A DNA stretch of 35,776 bases, taken from positions 1-35,776 of the forward strand of contig JBBHKE010002691.1 of the NCBI GenBank assembly GCA_037447655.1, read 5' to 3'. Positions within the stretch are counted from its first letter, which is position 1, and each line of letters begins with the position of its first letter. The position numbers and the translations under genes are program-made. Shown here in pieces: positions 1-15,900 of this stretch. A model generated the notes under the pieces. That model did not search any database. It was given only the letters and a program-made list of their open reading frames with translations, and had not been told where the DNA came from. The stretch is from Zygnema cylindricum (taxonomy: Eukaryota > Streptophyta > Zygnematophyceae > Zygnematales > Zygnemataceae).

Positions 1-115
1 TAACGGTTAACAATTTTGGAGCGTGACATAACCCGGTCGGGCGTCGGTTACTCAAATTTTGAAAAAAAAAAAACGGTCGGTTTCGGTTATGTAAAATTTT
101 GACTTTTGCGACCTC

Positions 116-329
116 TGACGTGAATCGCTATTAATGTTAATGTTATTTGTGCCACTTAAAACATATTTTTTCCGAACACACCTGTCCAGTTTTCAATTTG
201 AGACCGCCAATCGAAAGCTGGGAATCTTACCTTTCAATCGCAATCGTCAGATCCACAATCCGACAAGTGTTTACGAAGAATTGTTTTAAGTGGCGAAAAA
301 AATATTTAGACTAATAGAGATACTCGGTG
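116..329. mobile_element. Family A MITE, copy 1 (~214 bp, foldback)
   Basis: This is a short inverted-repeat element. Its left arm (GTGAATCGCTATTAATGTTA) is complementary to the right arm ending ACTCGGTG-TA. It aligns over its whole length with 9414-9630 and 32433-32649. The left terminus is degraded (TGACG where the other copies have CACCG), so this is the oldest-looking of the three copies. It encodes no protein. Confidence 0.8.
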
Positions 330-1967
330 TACTTGTAAAAAAATGATAAATATTTTCACTTGTTACCTGAACTGAAGGATCTTACGAGATGATTGGAGCT
401 TTGAAAAGTCAAAGATTTTTACTCGCTGCCCGAACTGAAGGATCTTACAAGAGAATTTGACTTTTGAAAAGTCAAAGATTTCACTCGCTACTGGAACTGA
501 AGCATCCTACGAGATGATTGCCAATAATTTATCTATTTACCGAGATACAATCACAGTTTCTTTCCCGCAGTACGCTGAAGTCAAACATCCCAAAAAACGA
601 CAACGTAACGAAATAATCCGATACCGTACAGTTCGTACGAACTTGCATTTCTTCACTGTACGGTATGAAAATCCATCGTTATTAGTATTCATGACATGCA
701 CTCCTAATATAATGTTCATAGAATTCATTAAAATAAGTGGACAGAACAGCGCCACGTAAGACCATTTACTAGTGTTAATAACACTAACTAGGTCGCAACT
801 TCTTTGATCAAGTAGTGTTTATGACACCGTTCAAGGAAATGGACTAAAATCGGCCACGTCTCCTAGTCTTTAAATTAGTATTAATGTTACTAATTCCATT
901 TCAACCCTAACAATTTCTTCGCACTTAGCAATGGACAGTAGAGTACTATTTGTTTACATCTATTGCGCACCATAATTTCCAGATTTTAACGTGTAACAAA
1001 GTTCAATTTATTTTTAGTTTCCAAACATACGTGACAATGGTATGGATGTTCTCATTCCTCGCTTTATTAAACCTTTCATCACTTTTAGTTTAAGAGACTC
1101 TTATGAGCCGGTATTTAACGTAGACAACACTAAATTTAGGGTTGCATATAGTGACGTGTTTCCATGACTCTAATCCACAATTTTTTTTATTGACGAATGT
1201 AAATAAAAAGAGAAACGAAAGGATGCATATGCATTGTTACCTTAAAAGTAGAAATATGACGCAAATAACAACGGTGTCCTTCCATCCATTTGACCATCGT
1301 TTTGTACTATACTTCAATAATTCCGTTTCGATCTTTCGTTTTTTATCCCTGTCACATCACCAAAAAACAACTTCCGCTTTTCGACGTTGACATTATGTTA
1401 GTTTTTGTCATTCAAAGAAGGATGACACACATATTAATTAGTCAATAACAACAAGAAAAAACAGAGCTTACACCTTCAAATGACATAAACAAAGAACCGA
1501 AACGTATTTCTCTACTAGTCAAAATTCGAATACATGATTTTTTTGCGTGACACTTTTTATTGTACAATGAAGGAGATTATATGCAAGGAAAAATCGAAGA
1601 ATAAGTAGTCAAAGAAAAAATCAACAGTCAACGTCGAAGAATCAATTTCTTGCAAAATTATTAACAACTTACAAAGTGAACAATTTCACTTAACATACGA
1701 GTGACAATTGTCAAACATGGGAAATTAAACAAACAAAAGTCAGCATCCTGGTGGAATTTAGAAGTGCATTTGTCGAATATTATTAATGTCATAATTGCAA
1801 TTTAACGTCTAAAAGCTAAATTAAACATTTTTAATGCAGACATTGGAAGGGAAGAAATAAGGCTCCCTTCACTACATACAAAAAAAATATTCATCGAAAA
1901 AAAACGTTTAAAAGGATAAATTTATAACTAATATTCAGAAGAAAAATAAGTTTTTCAACAAAACAAA
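330..1967. other. AT-rich intergenic stretch, no gene seen
   Basis: No ORF here looks coding; the short open frames at 457-759 and 1142-1390 lack coding composition and recognisable motifs. A near-duplicated ~60-bp block (GAACTGAAGGATCTTAC and flanks) occurs at about 370-430 and 430-490. A perfect 17-bp palindrome, TAGTGTTAATAACACTA, lies near 770. Confidence 0.5.
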
Positions 1968-2857
1968 AACACAGAAACAAAACTTACAATCGATATAAAA
2001 CTTCAAACCAAAAACAATTTTAATTGAAATTCAAAAACAGAATTTCAACTACAAAAACAAAAACCATTCCAAACATTTTCCAAAACCCTAACCTTCAAAC
2101 CATATACCCACCCCAATTTTTCTTAAACCTAAAAAATGATTAAAGGTTGTATATTTCTTAAAAATAAACAGGGTACAAATCTCTCATCCGAGAAAAAAAC
2201 TTAAAAGAAGACGCTGTCTTATGTAAAATCAAACAAATTAAATTTCTTTCTCGAGAATAAAAGGAACTGGAAACAAATGTGCATTGTAATTAGGAGTCTT
2301 TTCTTCTCCTCCTACCCCTAAAAAAAACCCCCTTAAAAACCTTTTAAAAACTCTAAAATCTCTTAAAAAACATTCTACAAGTACTTACAAAAGCTGGTTT
2401 TCTTCCTGTAGACCTCCATGGTATGCCTGTAGTCAATTTATCAATTTCTTCTTGAAATATATTGCCCCATTTTTCTTCATCTTAGTTTCACAAAAGAGTC
2501 ATTTTTTCCCAAGTTTTGGCATTTATGCCTTTTCACCCAAAACGGAAATTGGAACTAAAAACTGTAAAATACTTCTTTCCTAAATACTTTCATTTCAAGT
2601 AAAATCCACCTATGATGTATCCACACTAATATGGTATTCTCCCTAACCATCGCCACTCTCTCTCCCTCTCCCTCCCTCTTTCTCCCTCTTCCCTTCCAAA
2701 TTCTTCAATCTCCTACTTTGTCTCCCGTCAGAGTCATTTCCCTCCCCTCTCTCTCTTTCCTTCTCCCCTCTTTTTTCCGATTCACACTCCCTCCCCTTTT
2801 TTTTCCTCGTCCTCCTCGTCCTCACCCACCTCTTTCTCAAATCTCCATCCACACTAT
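1968..2857 (-). repeat. Duplicated 3' flank of the bestrophin gene, copy 1
   Basis: This block lies downstream of the bestrophin stop codon and aligns with 33836-34774, the flank of the second bestrophin copy. Matching landmarks include ACAGAAACAAAACTTACAAT, the block around GACCTCCATGGTATGCCTG, and CATTTCAAGTAAAATCCACC. The match shows that the duplication covers about 0.9 kb beyond the stop codon as well as the gene. The last 200 bp before the stop are CT-rich on the plus strand. It probably includes the 3' UTR; I cannot place a poly(A) site. Confidence 0.8.
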
Positions 2858-8262
<5,405 letters not shown>

Positions 8263-8830
8263 ATGTCACACTTGGGGAGGGAGGCGAGGGAGGGAGGAGG
8301 AGGAGAGAAAAAAAAGACACAAAGGGGTTGACTTGGAGAGGGAGAGGGGAGGGAAAAATCGTCGGCGAAAAACGCTTTATCAAAATCAATCAAAGATCAG
8401 GAAGAGTCCATCGAGGTCATGGAAGGAAAATAACTCTGGAAAAAATATTTCTGGATCAATGTCGAACGCCAGATTCCGGACCCAGCCAGCCCCGGAACGT
8501 CAGTTGTCGGACGGCGGGTTGACGGCGAAGGGGAACAGTATCGACGGCATTAAGGCAAATCGGCACCCCGTCAGAGCTGATCGGACGGTAAAGATAGAGC
8601 TCGGTGGATCGGACGGCGCGGATTGACGCCGCGAAATAGGGAGACAGTATCGACGGCATTTGGGCGGCAGGCGATCGGTACGTGCGTCTTACGGAGGCTG
8701 ATCGGACGGCGGAGATTGAGTAGAGGATTTAGGGTACTGTACTGTACTGGGAAGGTGCGAAACGGAAGTGACAAATGTAGATGGTACTGTACGGTAATGT
8801 ACTGTAGTGGATTGAGAAGTGGACGAGAAG
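8263..8830 (-). promoter_or_regulatory. Upstream region of the bestrophin gene with repeated motifs
   Basis: A CT-rich sense-strand stretch (8270-8350) is followed by relatively GC-rich sequence. GATCGGACGG occurs three times (near 8579, 8608 and 8700). CAGTATCGACGGCATT occurs twice (near 8536 and 8645), each followed by related GGCAAATCGG / GGCGATCGG sequence. A TACTGTAC-rich patch follows (8735-8815). The position fits a promoter or 5' UTR. No TATA box or start site can be assigned. Confidence 0.4.
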
Positions 8831-9413
8831 ATTTGAAAGTGGACGGTGGAGATTGCGTCAGAAAGGTGATGAGCAAGCATCGACCGTCAGATGATGGTGG
8901 AAATTGGGGGGGCTTGGTTAAAATGATCTGCGTATGTTACAAAATATCAACGGCTGAGATTTGCAAACGTGATTTTATAAAGTCTCCGGAACAGCTGTCG
9001 TGACGATACGTGTGACACGCTGTACGGTGAGGACATAGAATTTGCTACGTGGTGTTCAGAAAGAAAAGTAAAGATTTTTGAAAGATTTGGCAAAGCAAAC
9101 GTGTACGGAAGCGTGACATTGTACGACAAAAGATGTCCCGAACCTAGACACGTGGTGAAATTTAAATGGCAAGGTGCATTTCGATGAACTTTACGCCCAA
9201 AGTCGGATATTCACCGTCCCTTGTTTCAGATTTTGCAAAATCTTCCCTCGAATCAGACGGACGGCAAATGCAGCATCATTTCTGGCCACAAAAAATGTCT
9301 CCGTACTAGTCGGTGGATCTGTCAACATGTGATTTTTTATGAAACCCTAAAAAAGTGACACGTTGCGTGCGTCTTCCCAAGACATTTGACTGTTTCGTAA
9401 AATATAACAACTA
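8831..9413. other. Intergenic, no gene seen
   Basis: Unique-looking sequence. It has CACGTG-type boxes (for example ACACGTGGTG near 9150) and several TGTACGG words. No convincing ORF. Confidence 0.5.
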
Positions 9414-9630
9414 CACCGTGAATCGCTATTAGTGTTAACAATTTTTTCGCCACTTAAAACATTTTTTCTCCATACACACATGTCCTATTTTCAATTTTAG
9501 ACCGTCGATTGGAAGATGAGAATCTTATCTTTCTATCTCAACCGTCGGATTAACAATCCGACAAGTGTGTACGGAGAATGAATGTTTTAGCGGCAAAAAA
9601 AAACGTTAACCCTAATAGCGATACACGGTG
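9414..9630. mobile_element. Family A MITE, copy 2 (217 bp)
   Basis: The element starts CACCGTGAATCGCTATTAG and ends AATAGCGATACACGGTG. It is flanked by TA on each side (9412-9413 and 9631-9632), as expected for a TA target duplication. The two arms pair over about 75 nt, so nearly the whole element folds into a hairpin. It is exactly as long as the copy at 32433-32649. Confidence 0.88.
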
Positions 9631-9632
9631 TA

Positions 9633-10094
9633 CTTGACAAGCCGTCATTGGTTGGAAAATATTGACTCCACGTCCAAAATATATCCTAAAATCGAACTTG
9701 TAATTTCCAAACTTTCTGGAGCCAACTGTTTCTCTATGGATCTGGAGGTTCGGAAAAAGCTTACGGTTCAAAACATTAGCCTGGAACGCTTTTAGACAAA
9801 AGACAAAGAGGTCCGGAACAGCTTTTGAAACAGGCTCGAAACGACAATATGGACAACGAACCCGTTCTCAGCCGTACAGATATTTGTCCGACTATCAGTA
9901 CAATTTCCTTGCATCTGGAAAAAATAGATTTCAAATAGATTTGGCGTGGAACCGTAGAAAATTAGGGCAAACACCACTGAGTGACACGTGGATGTCGGTG
10001 GTGCCTATTCCGTTCGGACAAACAAAACCTCCGGGTTGCGTCACGTGGAAGAACCTCTCTGGTGACGTACAAACGTCGGCTTATGTCTTAGAGC
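9633..10094. other. Intergenic, one weak ORF
   Basis: An open frame from 9884 (MSDYQYNFLAS...) reads on the plus strand and runs into the hAT-like element at 10103, so its end is not original. The frame may be chance; no family is recognised. Confidence 0.25.
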
Positions 10095-10268
10095 GTTGTT
10101 CCCATAGTTCAAAAGTAGGTGACCGTACGCCCATACAATATGCCTATTGTATGCAAAACATACAATATGCCCTTAAGACCATAGTTGTTCAAATCGCGCG
10201 ATTTTTTCCTTTTTTCCGATTAAAACGTATAATTCGTGACTTTTGAATAAATCGGAAAAAAACGCGAT

Positions 10269-10500
10269 GTACTTTCTGTCCGGTAAACTGAACGGAGAAT
10301 TTACGGAAACTGTACGGTAGTTTCAATAACTGTACGGTTTTGTACCCAAAAAGTACGGAATTTGACTAAAAGATACGTTGCACTTCATAGTACTTTCTGT
10401 CCGGTAAACTGAACAGAAATTTTACGGGAAACGTACGGAATTGTACCAACATTGGACGGAATACGACGAAAAAAGACGGGAACTGTACGGAAAATGTACA
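10269..10500. repeat. 120-bp direct duplication
   Basis: GTACTTTCTGTCCGGTAAAC begins near 10270 and again near 10390. Each copy is followed by similar TTTACGG and TGTACGG words. Confidence 0.8.
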
Positions 10501-10526
10501 AACTTCGGGATATGTAAATTATATTT

Positions 10527-10536
10527 NNNNNNNNNN
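10527..10536. other. Assembly gap (10 N)
   Basis: Ten consecutive N within the hAT-like element. Composition changes across it, from AT-rich GTACGG-rich sequence to more balanced sequence, so true distance and continuity here are unknown. Confidence 1.
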
Positions 10537-10915
10537 ACATTGAAACTCTGGAGGTATCCTGGAGTCTCATCCGTCGAGTGTGCTTCGGAGATCCTATTGG
10601 GACTGGGAAAAGTCTTGCCTTTACAAGGGTGAAGGTGGTCTGAGTTTTTGTTTGCCAGGGTGGCAGTTATTCTTGCTGAAACACAAAAGGGTCAGGGTTA
10701 TCCTAGAGGCTTCGTGTGAGCTGCCTACTCTGAGGTCCTATGGAGGTCTCAAAGTTACAAAGGATAGAGAGGGTGTTTCAACCATGGTTGTCTTAGTTCA
10801 ACAAGGAGGACTAAAGAGTGACTTATGTCACTCTCAACAAAAGGTTGAGTCCGGCAGGACTCGAACCTCCGACCGGCAGAGCAAGGCGTAGCCGTCAGCT
10901 CTAACCGGTCTATCG
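10537..10915 (-). mobile_element. tRNA-related SINE-like sequence (candidate)
   Basis: On the minus strand, 10867-10857 reads GGTTCGAGTCC, a perfect pol III B box, with a weaker A-box-like TAGACCGGTTAG at 10912-10901. The sequence resembles a tRNA 3' half, but the T stem has one mismatch and no 5' strand pairs with the acceptor, so it is not a working tRNA. The downstream body reaches the N gap at 10536, and part of it (TTTGTTTGCC...GGCTGAAA type) recurs diverged near 11535-11580. A tRNA-derived SINE fits best; a tRNA pseudogene is the alternative. Confidence 0.4.
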
Positions 10916-11994
10916 TAGGATTTTGTTAACATGCATGGGTGTGATATTAATTTAAACTGTGTTTTCATCCTGGGTCGAATTAACGGAATGACAAATGAAA
11001 GAACATAGAACTAAGTACTATATAGTGCGAACATTATCTCGCACGAAACAAATTAATCGAACATTTGTTTCGACGACAAATATTAAATGTCCGTTTATGA
11101 TCCGATTGCGCATATCGCTGCCAAAATCGCGGAATGGGCACTTTGGCGGTTTTCAGACGTAGCGTGACTTGGCGACACGTGGAGAGATAACATTCGATCG
11201 CGAGAATTCCGGAGAAAACATACGGACGAGTAAAAAGTGTACACGTGTCCACTCAATGGCCTTGTCGTACATAGGCCGTACAGAAAGTACATCGGTCGTA
11301 GTACCTTTCTGTACTCTACAGTCGTGTGATTGGTTCGTAAGTCAATAGATAGGGGTTGTGAGAGGGGTTTAGGACTCAGAGAATTTGGTAGGTAGGGACC
11401 TCTCTCCTTATAAAGTTTTGTATAAAGTTTGCATTTTTGCCACTTCATAACTAATCGGTTGGTTGGCCGTTTTCATTGATTCTTTTTGCTACTGACTCAA
11501 GGAGGTCCACACTACACGGGGGTGCAATCAGACTGTCAATTTGTTTGCTTGGGCAGCAATTTTTGTGGCTGAAAGTGGGTTAGTTAAAAAAAAAAATTAG
11601 AGGCTTCCTAAATTATGTAGTCTTATAGAGGACACAGAATTGCACACAACAACAACAAGTTCATACCAAATTGATACCTCAACTACTAATCAGGAAAACC
11701 TTGTTACTCATATCACACTATTTTCTATATTTTCACACGAGTACACGCCATTTTTATTTTATGCGTTGCGAGCATGTACGGAAAAAAAAATTGCACGGGT
11801 CTCGTTGTTTATTTTTGTTCAATGGTCTTTCCAAAAATATACATTGTTGTCGCCTCTTCCCTTCCCTCTCCCATAACCTCTCCCAACTCCCACTCCATGG
11901 AATGAAATACAACAGATATGGTACTAAATGAAAGTACTTAAAAAAAGAATGTTTCATTGTTGGTGTAATTCGATGACTGGTCGAGAGAAAATAG
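10916..11994. other. Interior of the hAT-like element, no gene
   Basis: Short open frames only. A diverged echo of the SINE-like body is present near 11535-11580. Confidence 0.4.
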
Positions 11995-12449
11995 TAGTGT
12001 TGTGTATCGGCAAAATCTTATGGCGATAACACCGATACCGATAGTTATAGTTTTTTTTCGAAAACCAGAGGAATAAACGAATAGGGCAGACAAACAAATC
12101 CGTCAAACTGCCGCCATTTTCTGCCACCGTCTTCTGAAAAACCTTGGAAGGGTAAGGGAGCGTGGAACTTAAGTAAAACCCCTTAAATTAGAAATAATCA
12201 AGCAAATATCATGATATTTTTCCGAAATCGGGGGGAAGGGTGTCCGCGGCGTGTCCGTACTGTTGAGTGTATGGACCGTACATTTAGCTGTACGGTCCGT
12301 ATAGTTGATGCCGATAGTTATCGATATCGGTGTTATGTTTATCGGCGATAAGACAGATGTTGATATATCGTGCCAATATATCGATTCTGGGCAACCCGGA
12401 AAAAGGCCCATATTGGTTATCGACAAATCATTGCCGATACACAACACTA
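11995..12449. mobile_element. Family C element, copy 1 (455 bp)
   Basis: Ends are TAGTGTTGTGTATCGGC and its complement GCCGATACACAACACTA. Subterminal regions are packed with CGATA/TATCG words. It matches both ends of the longer copy at 26165-27621 but lacks most of its interior, so it looks like an internal-deletion derivative. The outer TA can be read as a target duplication. Flanking octamers GAAAATAG and GAAAAAGG are close, so hAT membership cannot be excluded. Confidence 0.82.
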
Positions 12450-12618
12450 GAAAAAGGACAATGTTTTTTTTTAGCAACACCATGGCGCAAAGTTTCAAAA
12501 TTTGTGACATCGACAGTGTCTTAAAATACATGTCATGTACCAATATATCTAATTAGAGGCCTCTACGGACACCACGAGTTAAAGTGGCGACTTTTGTTTT
12601 ACGGGCATTGGAATAAAC

Positions 12619-12696
12619 CATAGTTCAAAAGTAGGTGACCATACGCTCATACAATATGCCTATTGTACGTAAAACATACAATATGCCCTTAAGACA
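12619..12696. repeat. Second copy of the hAT-like left end
   Basis: It repeats 10103-10180 closely (CATAGTTCAAAAGTAGG, then ACAATATGCCTATTGTA and CATACAATATGCCCTTAAG). The flanking octamer does not match that at 13994, so the right terminus belongs to the 10103 copy. Probably a nested truncated relative. Confidence 0.75.
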
Positions 12697-13149
12697 CATA
12701 TTGTATTGGCCGCAAAATAAAATAAAATAGGAACAGGGTTCAGTTGCACATCGATCGATAGAGAATTAAATAACATGTCAAAATTTTGAAGAAAAATCGG
12801 ACAAAACAAAATATTTATATGAGTTTTGAGGGACTTTTTATTTAAACCGTCAGATTTAGACGATCGGACGGTCGCTGATCAAAGTAGTTGATTTTAAAAA
12901 TATCACATGAAAAGCCCATAACACAACTTACGAAAGGACAATCTGTCATATTACCGTCTGCAATTTTGAGGGCCACACTAAATAAAGCCTCAAATTGACC
13001 AACCAAACAGTATGGGACGATAAAAAAAAAAAAATACCACACTGCCAAAAAAATTACCAAAACCTACGGACCAACCTCGTTGGTGGCTGCAAAACAACTT
13101 TCCGAAAAAGCTATGAACTGTCCGTAAAAAAAAATGTCAGTTGCAAAAA

Positions 13150-13543
13150 TGCTTACACTAATATAGGTCACCATACAAAATTTGACAAATCGTTCAAAAA
13201 TCGAACGTTCACACGGTCGAAACGCGGCTGTCAGATGAATATGTGTGAACGGGATTTTTTATGACATTGTTTTTTTCCCTTTTCAGAACGCACATTCTCA
13301 TGCGTCCGCGGTTACTAAAACTATTTTATTGTACTTTTTAACTTAAAAAGGTACATTTATGTACGGTCTGACACTACCTGTACACCACTCTATTTAAGAG
13401 ACAACGTACTTTCATTTTTTACGGTATTTGGAAAATAGCCCTAATTAAAGTAATGAAAAATATAGAATAAACTACGCTATTTGCGAATTTAAAAAAAACC
13501 GGAAAGGAATTAGCCGACACTACGCTAATAGCGATTAGCGGTG
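13150..13543. mobile_element. Family B remnant, right part
   Basis: The region aligns with 25790-26164 and 30760-31153: a GTACTTTTTAACTTAAAAAG hairpin motif, then ATTTATGTACGGT, and a terminus AATAGCGATTAGCGGTG resembling the family B end. The left terminus is not identifiable. Confidence 0.5.
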
Positions 13544-13993
13544 GAGTGAACTAACGAACCGCATATAGGCAGTGCAGTGAACTAGAGAACCGCATATAGT
13601 GTTTCCTTACATTTTATGCAATGATGGGATGTTCCCTTAACTGTATTCCTTTCTTTGGCAATTTTTAGTTTGTGGCCGGTTTGTAAGATCTGTAATCTAC
13701 TTTTTTTTTTCCGTGGTTCATTCACAGTAGAAATTTTGTTTGGTTGCCCGTCCGCGTTTTTTTTTTTCCCGGTATTTTTTCCCACGGAATGTCATCCTAC
13801 GCCGTGTCAGTTCGCTAAAAAAAATCGTCCGGCGGCGTGCGCTGTACTTTGATCTTAAACTTCAGATTCAGACGTTCGTACAGGAGTGTGCACGACGCAC
13901 ACACATACAGAATGCCTACGTTGCGCGAGTTTTGTGCAAAGTTTTGTGCGCCTACCAAAGGCCTACCATAAAAAAGCCTACTTTTGAACTATG

Positions 13994-14185
13994 GTTGTTC
14001 CATTAGGCGGTCTCAATAAACGTCAAAATTTCGTTTACTGAAGCCATCGTTCCATTGTGTCGGGTCAGTAACCGACATTTTATTTGCGTGGCAAAACTTG
14101 ATTGATCCACGTAATAGATGAATACGATTCTAGATATCTTTAAAGAATCTCCGACAGTAAATTGTGACCACATATTCATACCATC
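13994..14185 (+). repeat. Tandem repeat D, unit 1, left portion
   Basis: It matches 22482-22672 (TCCATTAGGCGGTCTC, CCATTGTGTCGGGTCAGTAA, AATTGTGACCACATATT). The LTR retrotransposon interrupts the unit; the remainder resumes at 21970. Confidence 0.85.
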
Positions 14186-15153
14186 TCTAACAGGATCTCC
14201 TACCTCTCAGAAAACCCCATTACTACAAACAATCCCAACCACACATTCCACACATTGGAAAATACACATCCACATTGGACAACACTCACACAAGGATAAA
14301 CTTTAAATTAGAAGAAGCTTCTGTCCACGTAACATTAGCTTGGTCTCTTGCCCTCGTGGCTCAACCCTTCTTATTAAAGTGTTTTCCACTACTCTCCACT
14401 CTTAATAATTATATCTCTTAACTACTAAAACACTATTTAGTTAGTAAGAGATTTCAATGCAAAATGCCTTTTCTCCAATTTGGTATTAATCGCTAAAGAC
14501 CAAGATCAGCCGAAATTTCCACAAACTTTTCCCAAAGGAAAAGATGTCTACTCTCCTCTTACACTTTACTATTTATCCATCATCGCCTTGGACTCGCCAG
14601 GCCGAGTCAACGCTCCGTTTTAACAGGCTTTTACCTGGGCCAATCATTGATCAGCAAGGACTCAGACTGACCAATGCAAAAACGTGCGAAATCTCTTACT
14701 AACTACTTAGCACTTTACTAACCAATCAAACGTTACGTTTCACTACGTAACATTTACGTGCAAAAGTGCGCGCCAAACGAAACGTGACTTCGCACGATCA
14801 TGCGTAACAAATTTCGCACGCTAAACTTCCTACGAAATTCCCTTAAGTGAATGTGACGTTTCGTACTAAAATTTGTACGAAACGAACCACCGTGCATACT
14901 AAACGTTTCGTTAGAACTTTATGAAACGTACACGCGTAATTTCGGTACTAATTTGACCCTTAACCCGTTTCAATGATACCCACTTGTTATTTAGACCCCA
15001 CGCTATCACCTAAATACACCCATCGCTATAACTTTTAAAATATAACTCCAAATAGCGTGATTCTTTCGCGGACGTCTACCAAATTTAGTACTCTATAATC
15101 ATAATACCTAAATACCCCTTTATAAACAAGTTCGATCTGCTATTGCTGTTACA
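14186..15153 (-). repeat. 3' LTR
   Basis: 968 bp, aligned end to end with 21000-21969. The inner end is TGTAACAG (minus strand). The outer end reads TCTAACAGG on the plus strand where the other LTR has TGTTACAGG, so the outer terminal dinucleotide has decayed. Confidence 0.95.
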
Positions 15154-15172
15154 TCATCCCCTCCTTATTTTT
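15154..15172 (-). promoter_or_regulatory. Polypurine tract
   Basis: On the minus strand AATAAGGAGGGGATGA abuts the 3' LTR start (TGTAACAG). This is the usual position and composition for the plus-strand DNA primer. Confidence 0.75.
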
Positions 15173-15201
15173 AACTGGCCTCAGTTAAACACCTTTAATT
15201 C

Positions 15202-15891
15202 TCAAGACGGGACTTCTATATTATTATCCCTCCAATACCTCTGTAAAAACTCAGAATTTTTATCCTCTAAAGTCAACTCATCCTCATGCCTTCCTAGATA
15301 ATGCACTTGCCAGAATATAGTATCGCCGACCCTGAACCGTTGACCAACCCAATCGATTACCCATTTGTGGACTTCATGTTCTATAATTATTAAGGGATCC
15401 AATTCCAATTCTCTTTCAGTTCGTCGAAGATTCGTTGGTTTCAATTGGCTTATGTGTATCACTGGATGAATTTTTGTTGAAGGCGGGAATTCCAATTTGG
15501 CAGCAACTGACGATATCATCTCGATTACAGTAAATGGTCCAATGTACTTTGGAGCAAATTTCCCCGTATGATCCGATTGTCCCTCAATCTTGCACCTGTA
15601 ACGAGTTGTAGAAAGCCAAACCTTTTCACCTGTGCGTAACACCCAATCACCCCGTTTGCGGTTAGCATTTAATTCTTGCCTCCTTTGTGCCTCCAGTAAT
15701 GCATTTCGAACAGTTTTCCAAACTGTTTGAACGCATTCCCAAAACTCTGTTCCAGAACCTCTATTCTCTTGAGTGACCCCTGTTATTAAGTCCAATGCTT
15801 CTATAGGTTGGTATCCGAATGCAACTTTAAATGGTGAGAATCCTGTACTAGCATGTTTACATGAATTGTATGCAAATTCCATTAATGGCAA
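15202..15891 (-). pseudogene. Integrase C-terminal part and chromodomain-like tail
   Basis: The frame continues that of 17313-15901 after an in-frame TAG. It begins MEFAYNS and includes the GPF-type motif YIGPFTVIE of gypsy integrase C-termini, followed by HPVIHISQLK. The last ~55 residues (FWQVHYLGRHEDELTLEDK) resemble a divergent chromodomain, with ELTLE where canonical ones have NTWEP. Such tails guide integration to particular chromatin in chromoviruses. Stop at 15202. Confidence 0.85.
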
Positions 15892-15900
15892 TTTAGATTC

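Larger units (their letters stand above)
10103..13993. mobile_element. hAT-like non-autonomous transposon (3.9 kb, with nested elements)
   Basis: Terminal inverted repeats are CATAGTTCAAAAGTAGG (10103-10119) and its exact complement ending at 13993. The 8-bp direct repeat GTTGTTCC flanks both ends (10095-10102 and 13994-14001). An 8-bp target duplication with CA...TG termini is typical of the hAT superfamily. The related tandem unit at 22478-22495 carries GTTGTTCC once, followed by ATTAGGCGG, which is the empty site. No transposase is encoded; the interior holds a SINE-like sequence, a family C element and a second copy of the left end. Confidence 0.85.

Noticed and set aside
2391-2490. Minus-strand block DEEKWGNIF ... 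IDKLTTGIPWRS ending at GTAAGT, an apparent extra exon downstream of bestrophin
   Set aside because: The matching block in the second copy (about 34270-34365) has a one-base loss giving an early TGA, so coding is not supported. Conservation is explained by the duplication.
10848-10915. Functional tRNA gene on the minus strand
   Set aside because: The B box is perfect, but the acceptor stem has no 5' partner, the T stem has a mismatch and the anticodon arm does not fold to 5+7.
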